Shown here piece after piece: positions 1-10,451 of a stretch of 64,000 nucleotides of DNA. The DNA is from Chroococcus sp. FPU101 (lineage in GTDB: Bacteria; Cyanobacteriota; Cyanobacteriia; Cyanobacteriales; Microcystaceae): assembly GCF_017312365.1 (NCBI RefSeq), contig NZ_BLJI01000008.1, forward strand, positions 97,374-161,373, written 5' to 3'. Within the stretch, counting starts at the first letter, position 1. The number at the start of each line of letters is the position of its first letter. Both the position numbers and the translations under genes were made by a program. The notes beneath the pieces were generated by a model. That model was not told where the DNA came from and made no database searches. It worked only from the letters and a program-made list of their open reading frames with translations.

Positions 1-150
1 GTCAGACGAGTTGATATGAAATGGGGTCAAATTTATGGGAAACGTCCTCATTTTCAAACCCCAGGTGATCCACCTCATCCAGATGATGATTATACTCATG
101 AATCAGTCCGCCAAAAGCTTGTTGATTTTTTAAATATTTTGAAAGCTTAA
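1..150 (+). CDS. C-terminal end of an unrecognised protein (cut by window edge)
   Basis: An open frame enters from the left edge and stops with TAA at 148-150, giving about 49 residues. The tail is hydrophilic with a Pro/Asp/His-rich stretch (PGDPPHPDDDYTHES) and ends in a likely helix (RQKLVDFLNILKA). I do not recognise the family. It runs convergently toward the lactate permease remnant, with 17 bp between the stops. Confidence 0.5.
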   Translation, partial: VRRVDMKWGQIYGKRPHFQTPGDPPHPDDDYTHESVRQKLVDFLNILKA

Positions 151-167
151 TCATAAATCTTCTATAT

Positions 168-1834
168 CTAAAGAACAAAGACAGCAAAAACACCAAGTAA
201 ACCAGCAAATATTAAATATAAAATGACTGGAAGTAATAACTGACGGAGCAAGATGCCCTCCCGACCCATTAATCCGACCGTTGCAACCGCAGCAACAATG
301 TTTGAGACAGCAATCATGTTTCCTGCGGCGGCTCCTACACCTTGCAATGCCAGAATAACTGATGTTGAAGCATCGATTTGTCTAGCCACCCCAAACTGAA
401 ATAAAGAGAACATCATATTGCTGACGGTAGTGCTTCCAGCAACAAAAGAACCCATCAGTCCAATGACAGGGGCAAAGAACGGCCAGACTTGACCCCCTAT
501 ACTAGAAACCCCATCTGCTAGAGTAAGGGGCATACTGGCTAGTCCTGAAGCATTCACGTCAGAGTTGATAAAAACTTGAGCCATTGGTACGGATGCACCA
601 ATCGCTAAGGCGGTTCCCAGAAGCTTCTGCCCCGCTCCAGCGATCGCTCGTTTCATCTGCTCGATTTTCATGTGATGCAGAAAGTAAGTGAGGCACACCA
701 CCAAGAGAAAGACGGTCGCTGGAAGAAAAAGCGGCTTTGTCGCCACAGTAACATCTGTTCCAAAAATATTAGAAAAGCGAATCTCGATCGCTTGAAGCCA
801 CTCATCAACGGCAAATATCGGGTACGGGAAAGTACCAGAAATAGTCCCAGCAACACATAGGGTAGCCAAGCGTGCAACGCCGTCATTTTCACTGGTGTAT
901 TTGAAATTTCATAACTGGCGGTTCCCATCCAAGTAGTCGGCCATTGAGTGCGATCGGGAAAGTCCCAGATTTCCTTCGGGGCCAAAAATCCTCGCTTGGC
1001 AGCAGGAATTACGATCGCCAATCCCACCAGCCCCCCAAATAGAGAGGGGAACGCTGGGCCAAGCAAAATAGCAGTCAGTGCGTAGGGAATCACAAAGGCG
1101 AGTCCAGCAAATATGGCAAACTTAGCAACGCTTAGGCTATCTTTCCAAGATTTGCGCTTACCAAAATAGGCATTTAGGGTTATGACTAACAGCAGGGGAA
1201 TAAACATTCCAATCACACCCTGAATGATTGCCGTCTTAGCACCAATAAGATTCAGATAATCAGAGAAATTCGACCCTAAGCGGGCAACTTCTTGCTCAAC
1301 CGCCTCAGCACCTTCCAAACCGCTATTAATACCAATAAAAATCGGAGTTCCCACTGCTCCAAAGGGAGAAGCCGTACCTTGGGTGAGCAACAATGCTAGT
1401 ACGGCTGCCATTGGGGGAAACCCAATCGCCACCAAAAGCGGTACACAAATTACGGCTGGAGTCCCAAAACCCGAAGCCCCCTCAATAAAATTGCCAAATA
1501 ACCAAGCAATCAGGATCACTTGAATTCGACGATCGCTAGAAATACCTAATAAGCCTTGACGAATTTTGCTAATCGCTCCCGACTCTTGTAAGGTGTTTAG
1601 CAACAAAATAGCACCAAAGACAATGTAGAGAATTTCCAAAGTGACGATCAGTCCTACCACCGTTGAAGCAGCAACTTGGATAAAAGGCACTTTCCAGAGC
1701 AGCAGTGCAATGATCACTGTTACTAGGTAAGTAACGGGCATTGCCTGAGTAGCTGGACGATTGGCAACCACTAAGAGCAAAAAAGCGGTTAGAATCGGCG
1801 TAAAGGCCAGCAGCGAGTAGAGGGCTAGTTGCAT
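168..1834 (-). pseudogene. lctP: L-lactate permease (LctP/LldP family), broken by one frameshift
   Basis: Two overlapping frames together give an LctP-family permease, a proton-coupled carrier for lactate or glycolate in the plasma membrane. The first frame runs from the ATG at 1834 with many membrane segments and the family signature around [15 protein letters not shown]. It leaves the family near position 806-815 after LSRTRYLPL. The second frame picks up at [19 protein letters not shown] and continues to the stop at 168 with the conserved GSFVAGSTTVSNMMFS segment. Adding one base near 806-815 restores about 554 residues, close to the family's usual length of about 550. It is the last gene of a leftward run and follows a lactate-type dehydrogenase, so lactate export or uptake is the likely job. 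Whether the missing base is a real mutation or an assembly error cannot be told here. Confidence 0.88.
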
Positions 1835-1956
1835 AGTTGACTCTAAATAGGGTTAGGAACAAGGTTGACCATAATTGTATGAATTTTTTTTGATGATTAA
1901 TGATTGTGGAAAAACATGGGGGGTAGAGCTTTTGCGCCCTTTACAAAGACTTGTTA

Positions 1957-2982
1957 TTAAACAGGTGCTTTTGCAGAAGCAGAAGGCTTATAAACGACTT
2001 CATTTTTCAAAGGTTGCCCTTGTTCAAAATCAGTAATATTAGATAAGGTGGTAGTAGCGATACTATAAAGAGCCTCTTGAGTAAAGAATCCTTGATGAGC
2101 CGTAATTACAACATTGGGAAATGATTGTAGTAATTGAAAAGTATCATCTTGAATGATGGTGTCAGACAGATCTTGGAAAAATAGAGCTTCCTCCTCCTCG
2201 TATACATCAATACCAAGGTGACCAATTTTGCCAGATTTAATCCCTTCAATTGCTGCGGCAGTATCAATTAAGCCACCACGACTGGTATTAATTAGCATCA
2301 CACCAGGCTTCATTTGCTCAATCGTATTTGGATTGATTAAATAATGGGTCGTGCTCATCAATGGACAATGCAAAGAAATAATATCTGAGTTTGCCAGTAA
2401 CTCAGGTAAAGTAACATAACGGGCATTTGCGAGTGCTTCAAATTGAGAATTAGGGTAAGCATCATAGCCCAGCAATGAACAACCAAAACCCTGCATGATT
2501 TGAGCAAATATCATACCGATCTTGCCCGTCCCCACTACACCAACGGTACGACCATTTAGATCGAAGCCAAGTAACCCTTCTAGGGAAAAATTGTCATCTC
2601 GAACACGGTTGTAGGCTCTGTAAAGTTTTCGGTTTAGCATTAGCACTAAGCCAACTGCGAGTTCAGCAACGGCATAAGGAGAGTATGCAGGTACCCGCAC
2701 GACTTTAATTCCTAATTCTGCTGCTCGCTTGAGATCAACTTGATCGAATCCAGCAGAGCGGAGTGCTAGAATGCGAGTCCCATTAGAAGCGAGAATCTCC
2801 AGTGTTGTTGCGTCGGCAATGTCATTAACGAATTTACAAACGGCGGGGAAACCTGCTGCTAGTGCGGCGGTATTGGAGTTGAGTTGGGTATCAAAAAACG
2901 TCAAATCGTGATGATAGTCAGCATTGACCGCTTCAAAAGACTGGCGATCATAGGATTTGGTACTAAAAAAAGCAACTTTCAT
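1957..2982 (-). CDS. ldhA: D-lactate dehydrogenase-type 2-hydroxyacid dehydrogenase
   Basis: This is a 341-residue D-isomer-specific 2-hydroxyacid dehydrogenase, normal length for fermentative D-lactate dehydrogenases (pyruvate + NADH to D-lactate + NAD). The Rossmann dinucleotide motif is GTGKIG. The substrate-binding Arg sits in NTSRGGLID, the catalytic Glu region in GIDVYEEE, and the catalytic His in ITAHQGFFT. The N-terminus (KVAFFSTKSYDRQSF) is typical of the LdhA/HdhD subgroup. It lies between enolase and the lactate permease on the same strand, which supports pyruvate reduction as a fermentative NADH sink. A related hydroxyacid substrate cannot be excluded. Confidence 0.9.
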   Translation of the reverse strand: MKVAFFSTKSYDRQSFEAVNADYHHDLTFFDTQLNSNTAALAAGFPAVCKFVNDIADATTLEILASNGTRILALRSAGFDQVDLKRAAELGIKVVRVPAYSPYAVAELAVGLVLMLNRKLYRAYNRVRDDNFSLEGLLGFDLNGRTVGVVGTGKIGMIFAQIMQGFGCSLLGYDAYPNSQFEALANARYVTLPELLANSDIISLHCPLMSTTHYLINPNTIEQMKPGVMLINTSRGGLIDTAAAIEGIKSGKIGHLGIDVYEEEEALFFQDLSDTIIQDDTFQLLQSFPNVVITAHQGFFTQEALYSIATTTLSNITDFEQGQPLKNEVVYKPSASAKAPV

Positions 2983-3074
2983 AAGACAAATTGAAGGTAA
3001 ATGCGATCGCTATTGTTGGTAATTAATTCAGAGACAGTATAGAATTCTCAAACTGTCTCCGTAAATGAATAGGC

Positions 3075-4364
3075 TTACTTACGTTTGAAGGCTGCCATTC
3101 CAGCGTAATGAGCCTTGCTACCCAATTCCTCCTCAATCCGAAGTAACTGATTGTATTTAGCGAGACGCTCACCCCGACAGGGCGCACCCGTTTTAATTTG
3201 ACCTGCATTAGTAGCTACGGCTAGATCTGCAATAAAATCATCAGTGGTTTCGCCAGAGCGATGGCTGATCATACAAGTGTAACCACCCGCTTTCGAGTCG
3301 TTAATGGCGTTGAGCGTTTCGGTAATTGAGCCAATCTGATTAACTTTTATTAAGGAGGAGTTACCGACCTGATCAGCGATCGCCTGTTTGATAATTTTGG
3401 GATTGGTGACAAAGATATCATCGCCGACTATCTGGATGCGATCGCCTAAACGCTGGGTTAACAGTTGCCAGCCTTGCCAATCTTGCTCGCCCAAACCATC
3501 CTCAATCGAAATGATCGGATACTGATTGACCCAACTTTCCCATAATTGAATAATGTCTTCGGTGCTTTTCTTGCTTTGATCAGACTTATAAAACAAATAA
3601 CTACCATCTTCTTGATAGAGTTCGGTAACTGCGGGATCGAGGGCCAAGCAGACTTCAGTGCCAGCTTTAAGTCCAGCTTTTTCAATCCCTTGCATAATGA
3701 CTTCGATCGCTTCTACATTGTTTGACAAATGGGGTGCAAACCCTCCTTCATCACCCACACCTGTGCTGTATCCTTTTTTCTGTAGAACTGATTTTAAGGC
3801 ATGGAAAATATCGGCTCCCCATTCGAGGGCGATTGAAAAAGTAGGCGCACCCACGGGAACGACCATAAATTCTTGAAAATCGATATTATTATCAGCATGA
3901 GCCCCGCCATTAATCACGTTGAAGCAAGGCGCAGGCAATAGATTCGCAGAGTCTCCGCCCAAATGCCGATAGAGGGGAATTTTTTTAGATGAAGCAGCCG
4001 CACGAGCGATCGCCATCGATATTCCTAAAATGGCATTAGCTCCCAGATTTTTTTTGTACTCAGTGCCGTCTAAGTCCAGCATTTTGTTATCAACAGCCGT
4101 CTGGTCGGCTGCATCCATTCCCATCAAAGCAGAAGCAAGTTTAGTGTTGACATTAGCCACAGCTTGTAGTACACCTTTACCATCGTATCGCTTCGGATCA
4201 CCATCGCGCAATTCTAAGGCTTCGCGGCTTCCTGTGGATGCACCAGAAGGAACGGCTGAACGTCCTAGGCTGCCATCTTGTAAAATAACATCGACTTCAA
4301 CAGTCGGATAACCGCGAGAATCTAAGATTTCTCTAGCATGAATGGATTGAATATTTGTGTTCAT
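3075..4364 (-). CDS. eno: enolase
   Basis: This is a full-length 429-residue enolase that converts 2-phosphoglycerate to phosphoenolpyruvate in the cytosol. Family landmarks are [16 protein letters not shown] at the N-terminus, the loop [17 protein letters not shown], metal ligands in [11 protein letters not shown] and VGDDIFVT, the catalytic Lys in [10 protein letters not shown], and the [10 protein letters not shown] loop. It sits in the glycolytic and fermentative gene run between gldA and ldhA with short spacers. Whether another eno exists elsewhere in the genome cannot be seen here. Confidence 0.98.
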   Translation of the reverse strand: MNTNIQSIHAREILDSRGYPTVEVDVILQDGSLGRSAVPSGASTGSREALELRDGDPKRYDGKGVLQAVANVNTKLASALMGMDAADQTAVDNKMLDLDGTEYKKNLGANAILGISMAIARAAASSKKIPLYRHLGGDSANLLPAPCFNVINGGAHADNNIDFQEFMVVPVGAPTFSIALEWGADIFHALKSVLQKKGYSTGVGDEGGFAPHLSNNVEAIEVIMQGIEKAGLKAGTEVCLALDPAVTELYQEDGSYLFYKSDQSKKSTEDIIQLWESWVNQYPIISIEDGLGEQDWQGWQLLTQRLGDRIQIVGDDIFVTNPKIIKQAIADQVGNSSLIKVNQIGSITETLNAINDSKAGGYTCMISHRSGETTDDFIADLAVATNAGQIKTGAPCRGERLAKYNQLLRIEEELGSKAHYAGMAAFKRK

Positions 4365-4421
4365 TATTTTTACCCAAATTTAATTAAAACAATAAAGATT
4401 GGAAACAGAATGGCACTCATA

Positions 4422-5519
4422 TTAAATAGATGATTTGCGTCTTTTCCCCTCTGCATCTGCTGCTTTGAGTGAGGAGAATACTAGATCTGGAGTCACAGGG
4501 ATGGGTTCATTGTGAATAGTTTCACCCTCTAGACATGATGCTTGAGCCACTTTCATGAGCTTTTCGTCACTTATTTCACTTAATCCGATGTCGGCTAATG
4601 TGGTTGGCAGACCAATTGATTCGCAAAAACTGTAAACCTCATCGATGGTTTTGATTGGCTTGTCTGTTAAAAATAGTGAAGTGAGTGTGCCAAAAGCCAC
4701 CTTTTCACCATGATAGTAATGATGAGTTTGTTCTAGTACAGTCAGTCCATTGTGGATGGCGTGGGCGGCTGCAAGTCCAGCACTCTCGAAACCCAAACCA
4801 CTAAGAAGTGTATTTGCTTCGACAATGTGATCCAGAGCAGGTGTTACGATGTGAGTCTCACAAGCTGTCTTTGCTGTCAACCCATATTCTAAAAGAGTTT
4901 CGTAGCACAGTTTTGCCAATGAATAGGCTGTTCTAGAGCCAAGATCCCCAGTCATGTTAGGAGCGTATTTCTTCATACAGGATTCGGCTTCAAACCAAGT
5001 AGCAAGAGCATCTCCCATTCCAGCAATCAGAAAGCGCACTGGTGCATTAGTGATAATCTGTGTGTCCATTAACACAAGATTAGGACTGTGGGGTAGAAAT
5101 AAGTAGCGTTTGAACTCACCTTCGCTCGTATAGATGACAGATACGGCACTACATGGGGCATCACTGGCTGCAAGAGTAGGGATGATGACAACGGGTAACT
5201 TAGCCTCATACGCTACTGCTTTGGCTGTGTCCATGGTTTTGCCACCACCTAATCCCACGACAAAATGAAATTTCGCCTCGTGGATTATATTAAGTAAGCG
5301 ATTAATCTCTTCGTCTGAACACTCGCCGCCGAATTTCTCAATAAATACATCGACTCCATCTTTCATATAGGGTTCAAAATCTGAAAGGAGTTTCTCATAT
5401 ACAAAGGAATCGCAGATCACAATTCCCTTTTCTCCATATCGTGATAACTCCTCGCCGAGTCTTTTCCTCGCGTCTCTACCTTGAACATAGCGTCCAGGAA
5501 ATATAGTGGTACTGAGCAT
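4422..5519 (-). CDS. gldA: glycerol dehydrogenase (iron/zinc alcohol dehydrogenase family)
   Basis: This 365-residue protein matches GldA, the NAD-dependent enzyme that interconverts glycerol and dihydroxyacetone. The start MLSTTIFPGRYVQG is characteristic. The NAD-binding loop is VVGLGGGKTMDTAKA, followed by PTLAASDAPCSAVSVIY. The metal-ligand histidines are in AHAIHNGL and HHYYHGEKVAFG. Set among glycolytic and fermentative genes, it could recycle NADH by reducing dihydroxyacetone, or feed glycerol into glycolysis; the direction is inference. About 120 bp separate its start from the next gene upstream. Confidence 0.93.
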   Translation of the reverse strand: MLSTTIFPGRYVQGRDARKRLGEELSRYGEKGIVICDSFVYEKLLSDFEPYMKDGVDVFIEKFGGECSDEEINRLLNIIHEAKFHFVVGLGGGKTMDTAKAVAYEAKLPVVIIPTLAASDAPCSAVSVIYTSEGEFKRYLFLPHSPNLVLMDTQIITNAPVRFLIAGMGDALATWFEAESCMKKYAPNMTGDLGSRTAYSLAKLCYETLLEYGLTAKTACETHIVTPALDHIVEANTLLSGLGFESAGLAAAHAIHNGLTVLEQTHHYYHGEKVAFGTLTSLFLTDKPIKTIDEVYSFCESIGLPTTLADIGLSEISDEKLMKVAQASCLEGETIHNEPIPVTPDLVFSSLKAADAEGKRRKSSI

Positions 5520-5639
5520 GGTTTATTTCCTCTTAATCGTTTTTGAGATATTCATGTAACGCTTTTAATCCGAGAAGATACACCAGAAAAAACAGTAATA
5601 TTAATGGAGTCACCTTGCTCAGATTCACACACCTGTTGA

Positions 5640-6278
5640 TCATGCTTCCTCACGAGCCTGCAATTCTTTAGTCAAATGAGTGCGATCGCCGAGTCGTTGG
5701 AGCAATGGGCCATATGTACTAAACTTCACCACACTAACTGAACCCACTCGCATTTCTAGGCGATCTCGATAACGTCCTAAATCGATGCCCAGTAAATTAC
5801 AAAGAATAATCCGAATCGTCGTTTTATGAGAAACGATCAAAACATTGCCATCGGAGTATTTCGCTTCAATTTCTGCGATGACTGATAAGGCTCGGCTTAA
5901 TACTTCTACGGCTGTTTCGCCACCAGTCGGAGGATTCCAAGACGGTTCGGTCATCCAATTGATGCAATCATCAAGATAATGCTCTCTAACCCAATCTGGG
6001 GTTTGTCCTTCCCACTTGCCAAAATCCATCTCTTTGAGTCCAGAGCGTAGTTGCATTTCGACTTTATTCGCTTCACACAAGGGTTGAGCAGTAGCGATCG
6101 TTCGTTTCATAGGACTGACATAAATTCCCGCCCAAGGTAAGGCTTGATATGCTGCCGCGAAAGCTTGGGCCATCCGTATTCCTTCTGGAGTGAGTTCAGG
6201 GTCACTAATGCCACTGTAGGCTCCCGACTGGCTATAGGATGTTTCCCCATGTCGTAGAAGATATAATGTCAAACTCAT
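5640..6278 (-). CDS. histidine phosphatase family protein (phosphoglycerate mutase-like)
   Basis: This is a 212-residue member of the histidine phosphatase superfamily. The catalytic RHGE motif is near the N-terminus (LYLLRHGETSYSQSG), a second conserved segment is SPMKRTIATA, and the C-terminal catalytic His lies in VLIVSHKTTIRIIL. Between enolase/gldA and transaldolase/gap1 it is tempting to call it the cassette's phosphoglycerate mutase. Members of this subgroup, however, are often phosphatases acting on sugar phosphates or other small phosphoesters. The sequence does not decide between them, so I leave the symbol blank. Confidence 0.85.
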   Translation of the reverse strand: MSLTLYLLRHGETSYSQSGAYSGISDPELTPEGIRMAQAFAAAYQALPWAGIYVSPMKRTIATAQPLCEANKVEMQLRSGLKEMDFGKWEGQTPDWVREHYLDDCINWMTEPSWNPPTGGETAVEVLSRALSVIAEIEAKYSDGNVLIVSHKTTIRIILCNLLGIDLGRYRDRLEMRVGSVSVVKFSTYGPLLQRLGDRTHLTKELQAREEA

Positions 6279-6340
6279 TGGTGGGTGGCTCTAAAATCTC
6301 AATATTAAAGGAAAACTGTGTGAGAAATGAGAATTGATTA

Positions 6341-6378
6341 TTGTAGGTTAGTTTGAGATGGCACAACTCAACCTACAA
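6341..6378. repeat. REP-like inverted repeat in the phosphatase/transaldolase spacer
   Basis: TTGTAGGTT at 6341-6349 is mirrored by AACCTACAA at 6370-6378 around a 20-base loop. The arms resemble the GTAGGTTG...CAACCTAC type of small dispersed palindrome common in cyanobacterial intergenic DNA (from memory). On RNA it would form a 9-bp hairpin between two genes of the fermentative run and could tune relative expression. Confidence 0.55.
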
Positions 6379-6401
6379 GGGAAGTTATTTGAGCCACAAT
6401 T

Positions 6402-7574
6402 TTAAACGGCTGTCATTTGGAAGGTGGCTCCCAATGCTGCCATCATTTCATCTGGCGTGATTCTGCCATCACTATCAAGATCGAGCGCATCAAAAATAGC
6501 ATCTAATCCCATCCATTCTTCGCGAGTGATAAAGCCGTCCTCATCGAAATCGTATGCGGCAAAGATATTAGTTGCAGCAACGCCGACTTTGGCTCCGCTT
6601 TCGAGTTGGGTCAGACGGTTTGCTAGAAACATCTCCAAAGATTCTAGAGCTTTGCTAAACCCTTTAATCCCTTCGGCAAGTTTTTCGGTTGCCATGTGAT
6701 TATCGGCGTGCATTTTGTCAAAAGTGGCTTGGTCAATGGACATTTTTTCAATATCCATTTTTGCCGCCAAATCGGGGTCAAGTTTGCGGGTTAATTCTCC
6801 AGTCGTTTCCTGCAACTGGGTCAATTGTTTAGGGCCAATTGTCAGCAAGTCACAGCCTGCTAATTCAGTAACTTGGCTAATTTTACGGAAACTGGCACCC
6901 ATGACCTCAGTAGGGTAGTCAAATTTTTTGTAGTAGTTGTAGATACGGGTAACGGATTGGACTCCAGGATCGTCGGCTCCTTCGTATTGCTGACCTGTGT
7001 TTTTAGTGTACCAATCGGTGATCCGTCCAACGTAGGGTGAAATGAGCGTGGCTCCCGCTTCGGCACAGGCGATCGCTTGATGAATGCCGAACAACAGCGT
7101 CATATTCGATTGAATACCTTCTTTTTCTAGGATTTCGCCAGCCTTAATCCCTTCCCAAGTCGCGGCGATCTTGATCATGACACGTTCGCGGGGTGTGCCA
7201 GCTTTTTCAAATTCAGAGAGCAGAAAACGACTTTGCCTAACCGTAGCTTCGGTGTTGTAGGAAAATCGCGGATCAGCTTGAACCGAAACACGTTGCGGCA
7301 CAATGTCTAGAATTCTTTTACCAAAGGAGACCGCGAGGCGAGCAAAAGCCAGTCCAGCGATTTCTTTTTTAGTTGCACCCGATCCTGCATCTTTTTTCGC
7401 TTGAAGTATCGTTTCATCGACGATTTCTCGATATTCTGGCATTTGAGCCGCCGTCGCAATTAGTGAAGGATTGGTGGTGGCATCTTGAGGCATAAATTTC
7501 TGAATGGCTTGCAGATCACCTGTATCGGCTACTACAACGGTGTATTTTTTGAGTTGTTCAAGTAAATTTGGCAT
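6402..7574 (-). CDS. tal: transaldolase with C-terminal EF-hand calcium-binding pair
   Basis: This is a 390-residue transaldolase of the oxidative/non-oxidative pentose phosphate pathway, which moves a dihydroxyacetone unit between sugar phosphates. Residues 1-325 are the TIM-barrel enzyme, with the N-terminal DATTNPSLI signature and the Schiff-base Lys in RVMIKIAATWEG. The last 50 residues hold two EF-hand loops, DFDEDGFITREE (342-353) and DLDSDGRITPDE (365-376), each with Asp/Asp/Asp-Gly ligand spacing. The stand-alone enzyme ends near residue 320, so the tail is an added domain; EF-hand transaldolases are known in cyanobacteria. Calcium control of the enzyme is inference. It lies directly downstream of gap1. 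Confidence 0.96.
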   Translation of the reverse strand: MPNLLEQLKKYTVVVADTGDLQAIQKFMPQDATTNPSLIATAAQMPEYREIVDETILQAKKDAGSGATKKEIAGLAFARLAVSFGKRILDIVPQRVSVQADPRFSYNTEATVRQSRFLLSEFEKAGTPRERVMIKIAATWEGIKAGEILEKEGIQSNMTLLFGIHQAIACAEAGATLISPYVGRITDWYTKNTGQQYEGADDPGVQSVTRIYNYYKKFDYPTEVMGASFRKISQVTELAGCDLLTIGPKQLTQLQETTGELTRKLDPDLAAKMDIEKMSIDQATFDKMHADNHMATEKLAEGIKGFSKALESLEMFLANRLTQLESGAKVGVAATNIFAAYDFDEDGFITREEWMGLDAIFDALDLDSDGRITPDEMMAALGATFQMTAV

Positions 7575-7650
7575 AGTTAGATCCTTAGTTCAATGTCGAT
7601 GTACAGTTGGGCTTGAATAATTCTTTGTTTGCACACGGAGTCGTTCACAG

Positions 7651-8718
<1,068 letters not shown>

Positions 8719-8740
8719 CTATACTTTGAAACTTCCGTCT

Positions 8741-8938
8741 TTACCGAGGGAGTTTTTGGTGCTGTTCTGACGATAGATAATCATTAATTGTTATGTCATG
8801 ATGATTTTTCGTGGAAATTCTAAGCAACTTGCCCTGAATGTAAAACAGGTGATCTAAAAATGCTCCCTTCAGACTTTCGACGCTCATTCGAGTGTCCTTA
8901 TCTTCAATCTGAATATTGTTGGTTGTCATGCTAACCAT
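8741..8938 (-). pseudogene. glgP: N-terminal remnant of glycogen phosphorylase
   Basis: A 65-codon frame, whose likely start is the inner ATG at 8929, matches only the extreme N-terminus of cyanobacterial glycogen phosphorylase: IQIEDKDTRMSVESLKGAFLDHLFYIQGK. Family similarity stops around KLLRISTKN; the intact enzyme runs to about 840 residues. The rest appears deleted, since gap1 begins 67 bp after the stop. The original start region probably survives as promoter and leader for gap1 and the genes behind it, and the remnant may still be translated as a leader peptide. Identification rests on the recalled family N-terminus. Confidence 0.7.
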
Positions 8939-9790
8939 AAATAGTGTTGCTACTGTTTCTATTAGTTCCCTAGATTGGAAATTAAGGTTGATGTATAGCC
9001 TTTACAGTTGATTAATGCCATCACTTAAATTGTTTTTTTGGCTGTATTAATGCTTTTAAAAAAACAACTTATTTTAGTACAAGGATTTCTGATAAAGGTT
9101 ACCTAAATTTTATATCCAGTCAGATAAATAAAATCTTAATTTATTATAAAGTTTAATCTTTAAACAATATTGATTTTTTTAAATGTTAGTTATAACCTAC
9201 TTCTTAAATTAACATAAGTTTGTAAATATAGTATTAAATAAATTTTGACAAAGCCTTGTATCGTAGAACACTTATATTATAAGTTATTCAGTTTATTCAA
9301 TGTGATTGCGTGATCAGATCATAATTTTGGCTTGAGTAACTTATGAAATATTTTTTAATACTACAGCCATTAACTAAGTTTAATCAAGTTTAAAAAATTA
9401 AGCAAAAAGTTTTAAAAAAACTTATTAACAAAATGTTAGAAAAAATGATTTTCAACCGCTTTAGACACAATTGAAGCTATTGGATAGTACAGAATCAGTG
9501 AAAAATCTAAAGACCCTGAAAGATGAGAATCGGGACTCATTACCCTAGTTTTATAATTTTGCGCTCAGTATAGTTTAAATCTTTTTTGGATTTCTCTAAA
9601 ATTATGCACTACTGTATATCCAATTTTGTGTTTTGAAAACCCTGTCTCATAGTAGAAATAAAAACGATCGCGGTTGAAGCATATATAGTAAAGATGTCTA
9701 ATCCGCGATCGCCGATACTCACTAGCGATTATTATTAACTTTAAAAGACCATCACGTTAACGACTAGCGTAAATTTACGCAAATTTGTTT
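8939..9790. other. 850-bp AT-rich non-coding stretch
   Basis: No convincing gene is present: stop codons are dense in all frames and the sequence is much richer in A/T than its neighbours. It lies between the start of the glgP remnant and the end of a leftward zinc-ribbon gene, so it should contain the promoter and any long leader of the glycolytic and fermentative run. An isolated HIP1-containing inverted repeat sits near its right end. I see no tRNA, riboswitch or clear operator. Confidence 0.6.
9665..9711. repeat. inverted repeat built on HIP1 cores
   Basis: CGATCGCGG at 9665-9673 is mirrored by CCGCGATCG at 9703-9711, a perfect 9-bp GC-rich stem in otherwise AT-rich DNA with a 29-base loop. 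It lies 80 bp downstream of the leftward zinc-ribbon gene and may act as its terminator or processing hairpin, although no clear T run follows. Both arms contain a CGATCG core, so chance pairing of two HIP1-like sites is the alternative. Confidence 0.45.
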
Positions 9791-10309
9791 TTAGGTTAAG
9801 GAATGACCGCAATTAGCGCAGAAGCGATCATTTGAATTGACTTTCGCACCACATTGACTACAAAAGTTCGGTGTTTTCACGGATGGTGATCCCATTTTTA
9901 ACTCCATGTCACCCATTTTCATTTCCATCGTGTTAAGATTCATTTCCATGTTGCCCATTTTTAATGGCTGCATAGGTTGCATGGGTTTCATTGAACTAAC
10001 AGGCTTTTTTTCGGTCGGTTTGATCGGTAGCGGTTCATTTTGTTCGCTTGATAAAGTTTCTTTTGACACACTCATACTGCTACCTTGAATCAAGATATTG
10101 TATTCTCCTGTCGCAGTAGTAATTTTAACGATCGTCCCGCGAGAAGTCTGATTAACTTGCGGTGGTGTCGTCCATGTTCCTGTTTGATATCCGCTACTTG
10201 CTTGCTGTTGTTGTCCGCTACTACCACTTGATAGGGTAACAAAGGTTTGATTTGCCGAATTTTCTAAATATAGGGTTTGACCTGTACCCAGTTCACAAAC
10301 ATAAGACAT
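9791..10309 (-). CDS. conserved cyanobacterial protein with C-terminal zinc ribbon
   Basis: A start at 10309 gives 172 residues beginning MSYVCELGTGQTLYLEN; the 14 upstream in-frame residues look like leader and lack family character. The N-terminal half is a small beta-rich region with a Gln/Ser linker (SSGQQQQASSGYQTGTW). The middle is Met/Pro/Lys-rich with repeated MEMKMGDMELKMG-like units. The C-terminus is a double CxxC zinc ribbon (FCSQCGAKVN...FCANCGHSL). The function is unknown; zinc-ribbon tails of this kind usually mediate protein or nucleic-acid contacts. Confidence 0.75.
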   Translation of the reverse strand: MSYVCELGTGQTLYLENSANQTFVTLSSGSSGQQQQASSGYQTGTWTTPPQVNQTSRGTIVKITTATGEYNILIQGSSMSVSKETLSSEQNEPLPIKPTEKKPVSSMKPMQPMQPLKMGNMEMNLNTMEMKMGDMELKMGSPSVKTPNFCSQCGAKVNSNDRFCANCGHSLT

Positions 10310-10451
10310 AATGATTAAGTATAAAGTGCTGCTTCTTTTTAGTCTAAGCAAAAAAATTTTCTTGCTGCCTACTCTTAATAAGATGTGACTTTATAATTAA
10401 TAAGGGTCTGGAAACCCCAAACCCTTCAAATTTATAGTTCTGTAATATGGA

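Noticed and set aside
1569..1862. 97-codon leftward frame over the permease start
   Set aside because: It is an out-of-frame shadow of the N-terminal membrane segments of lctP.
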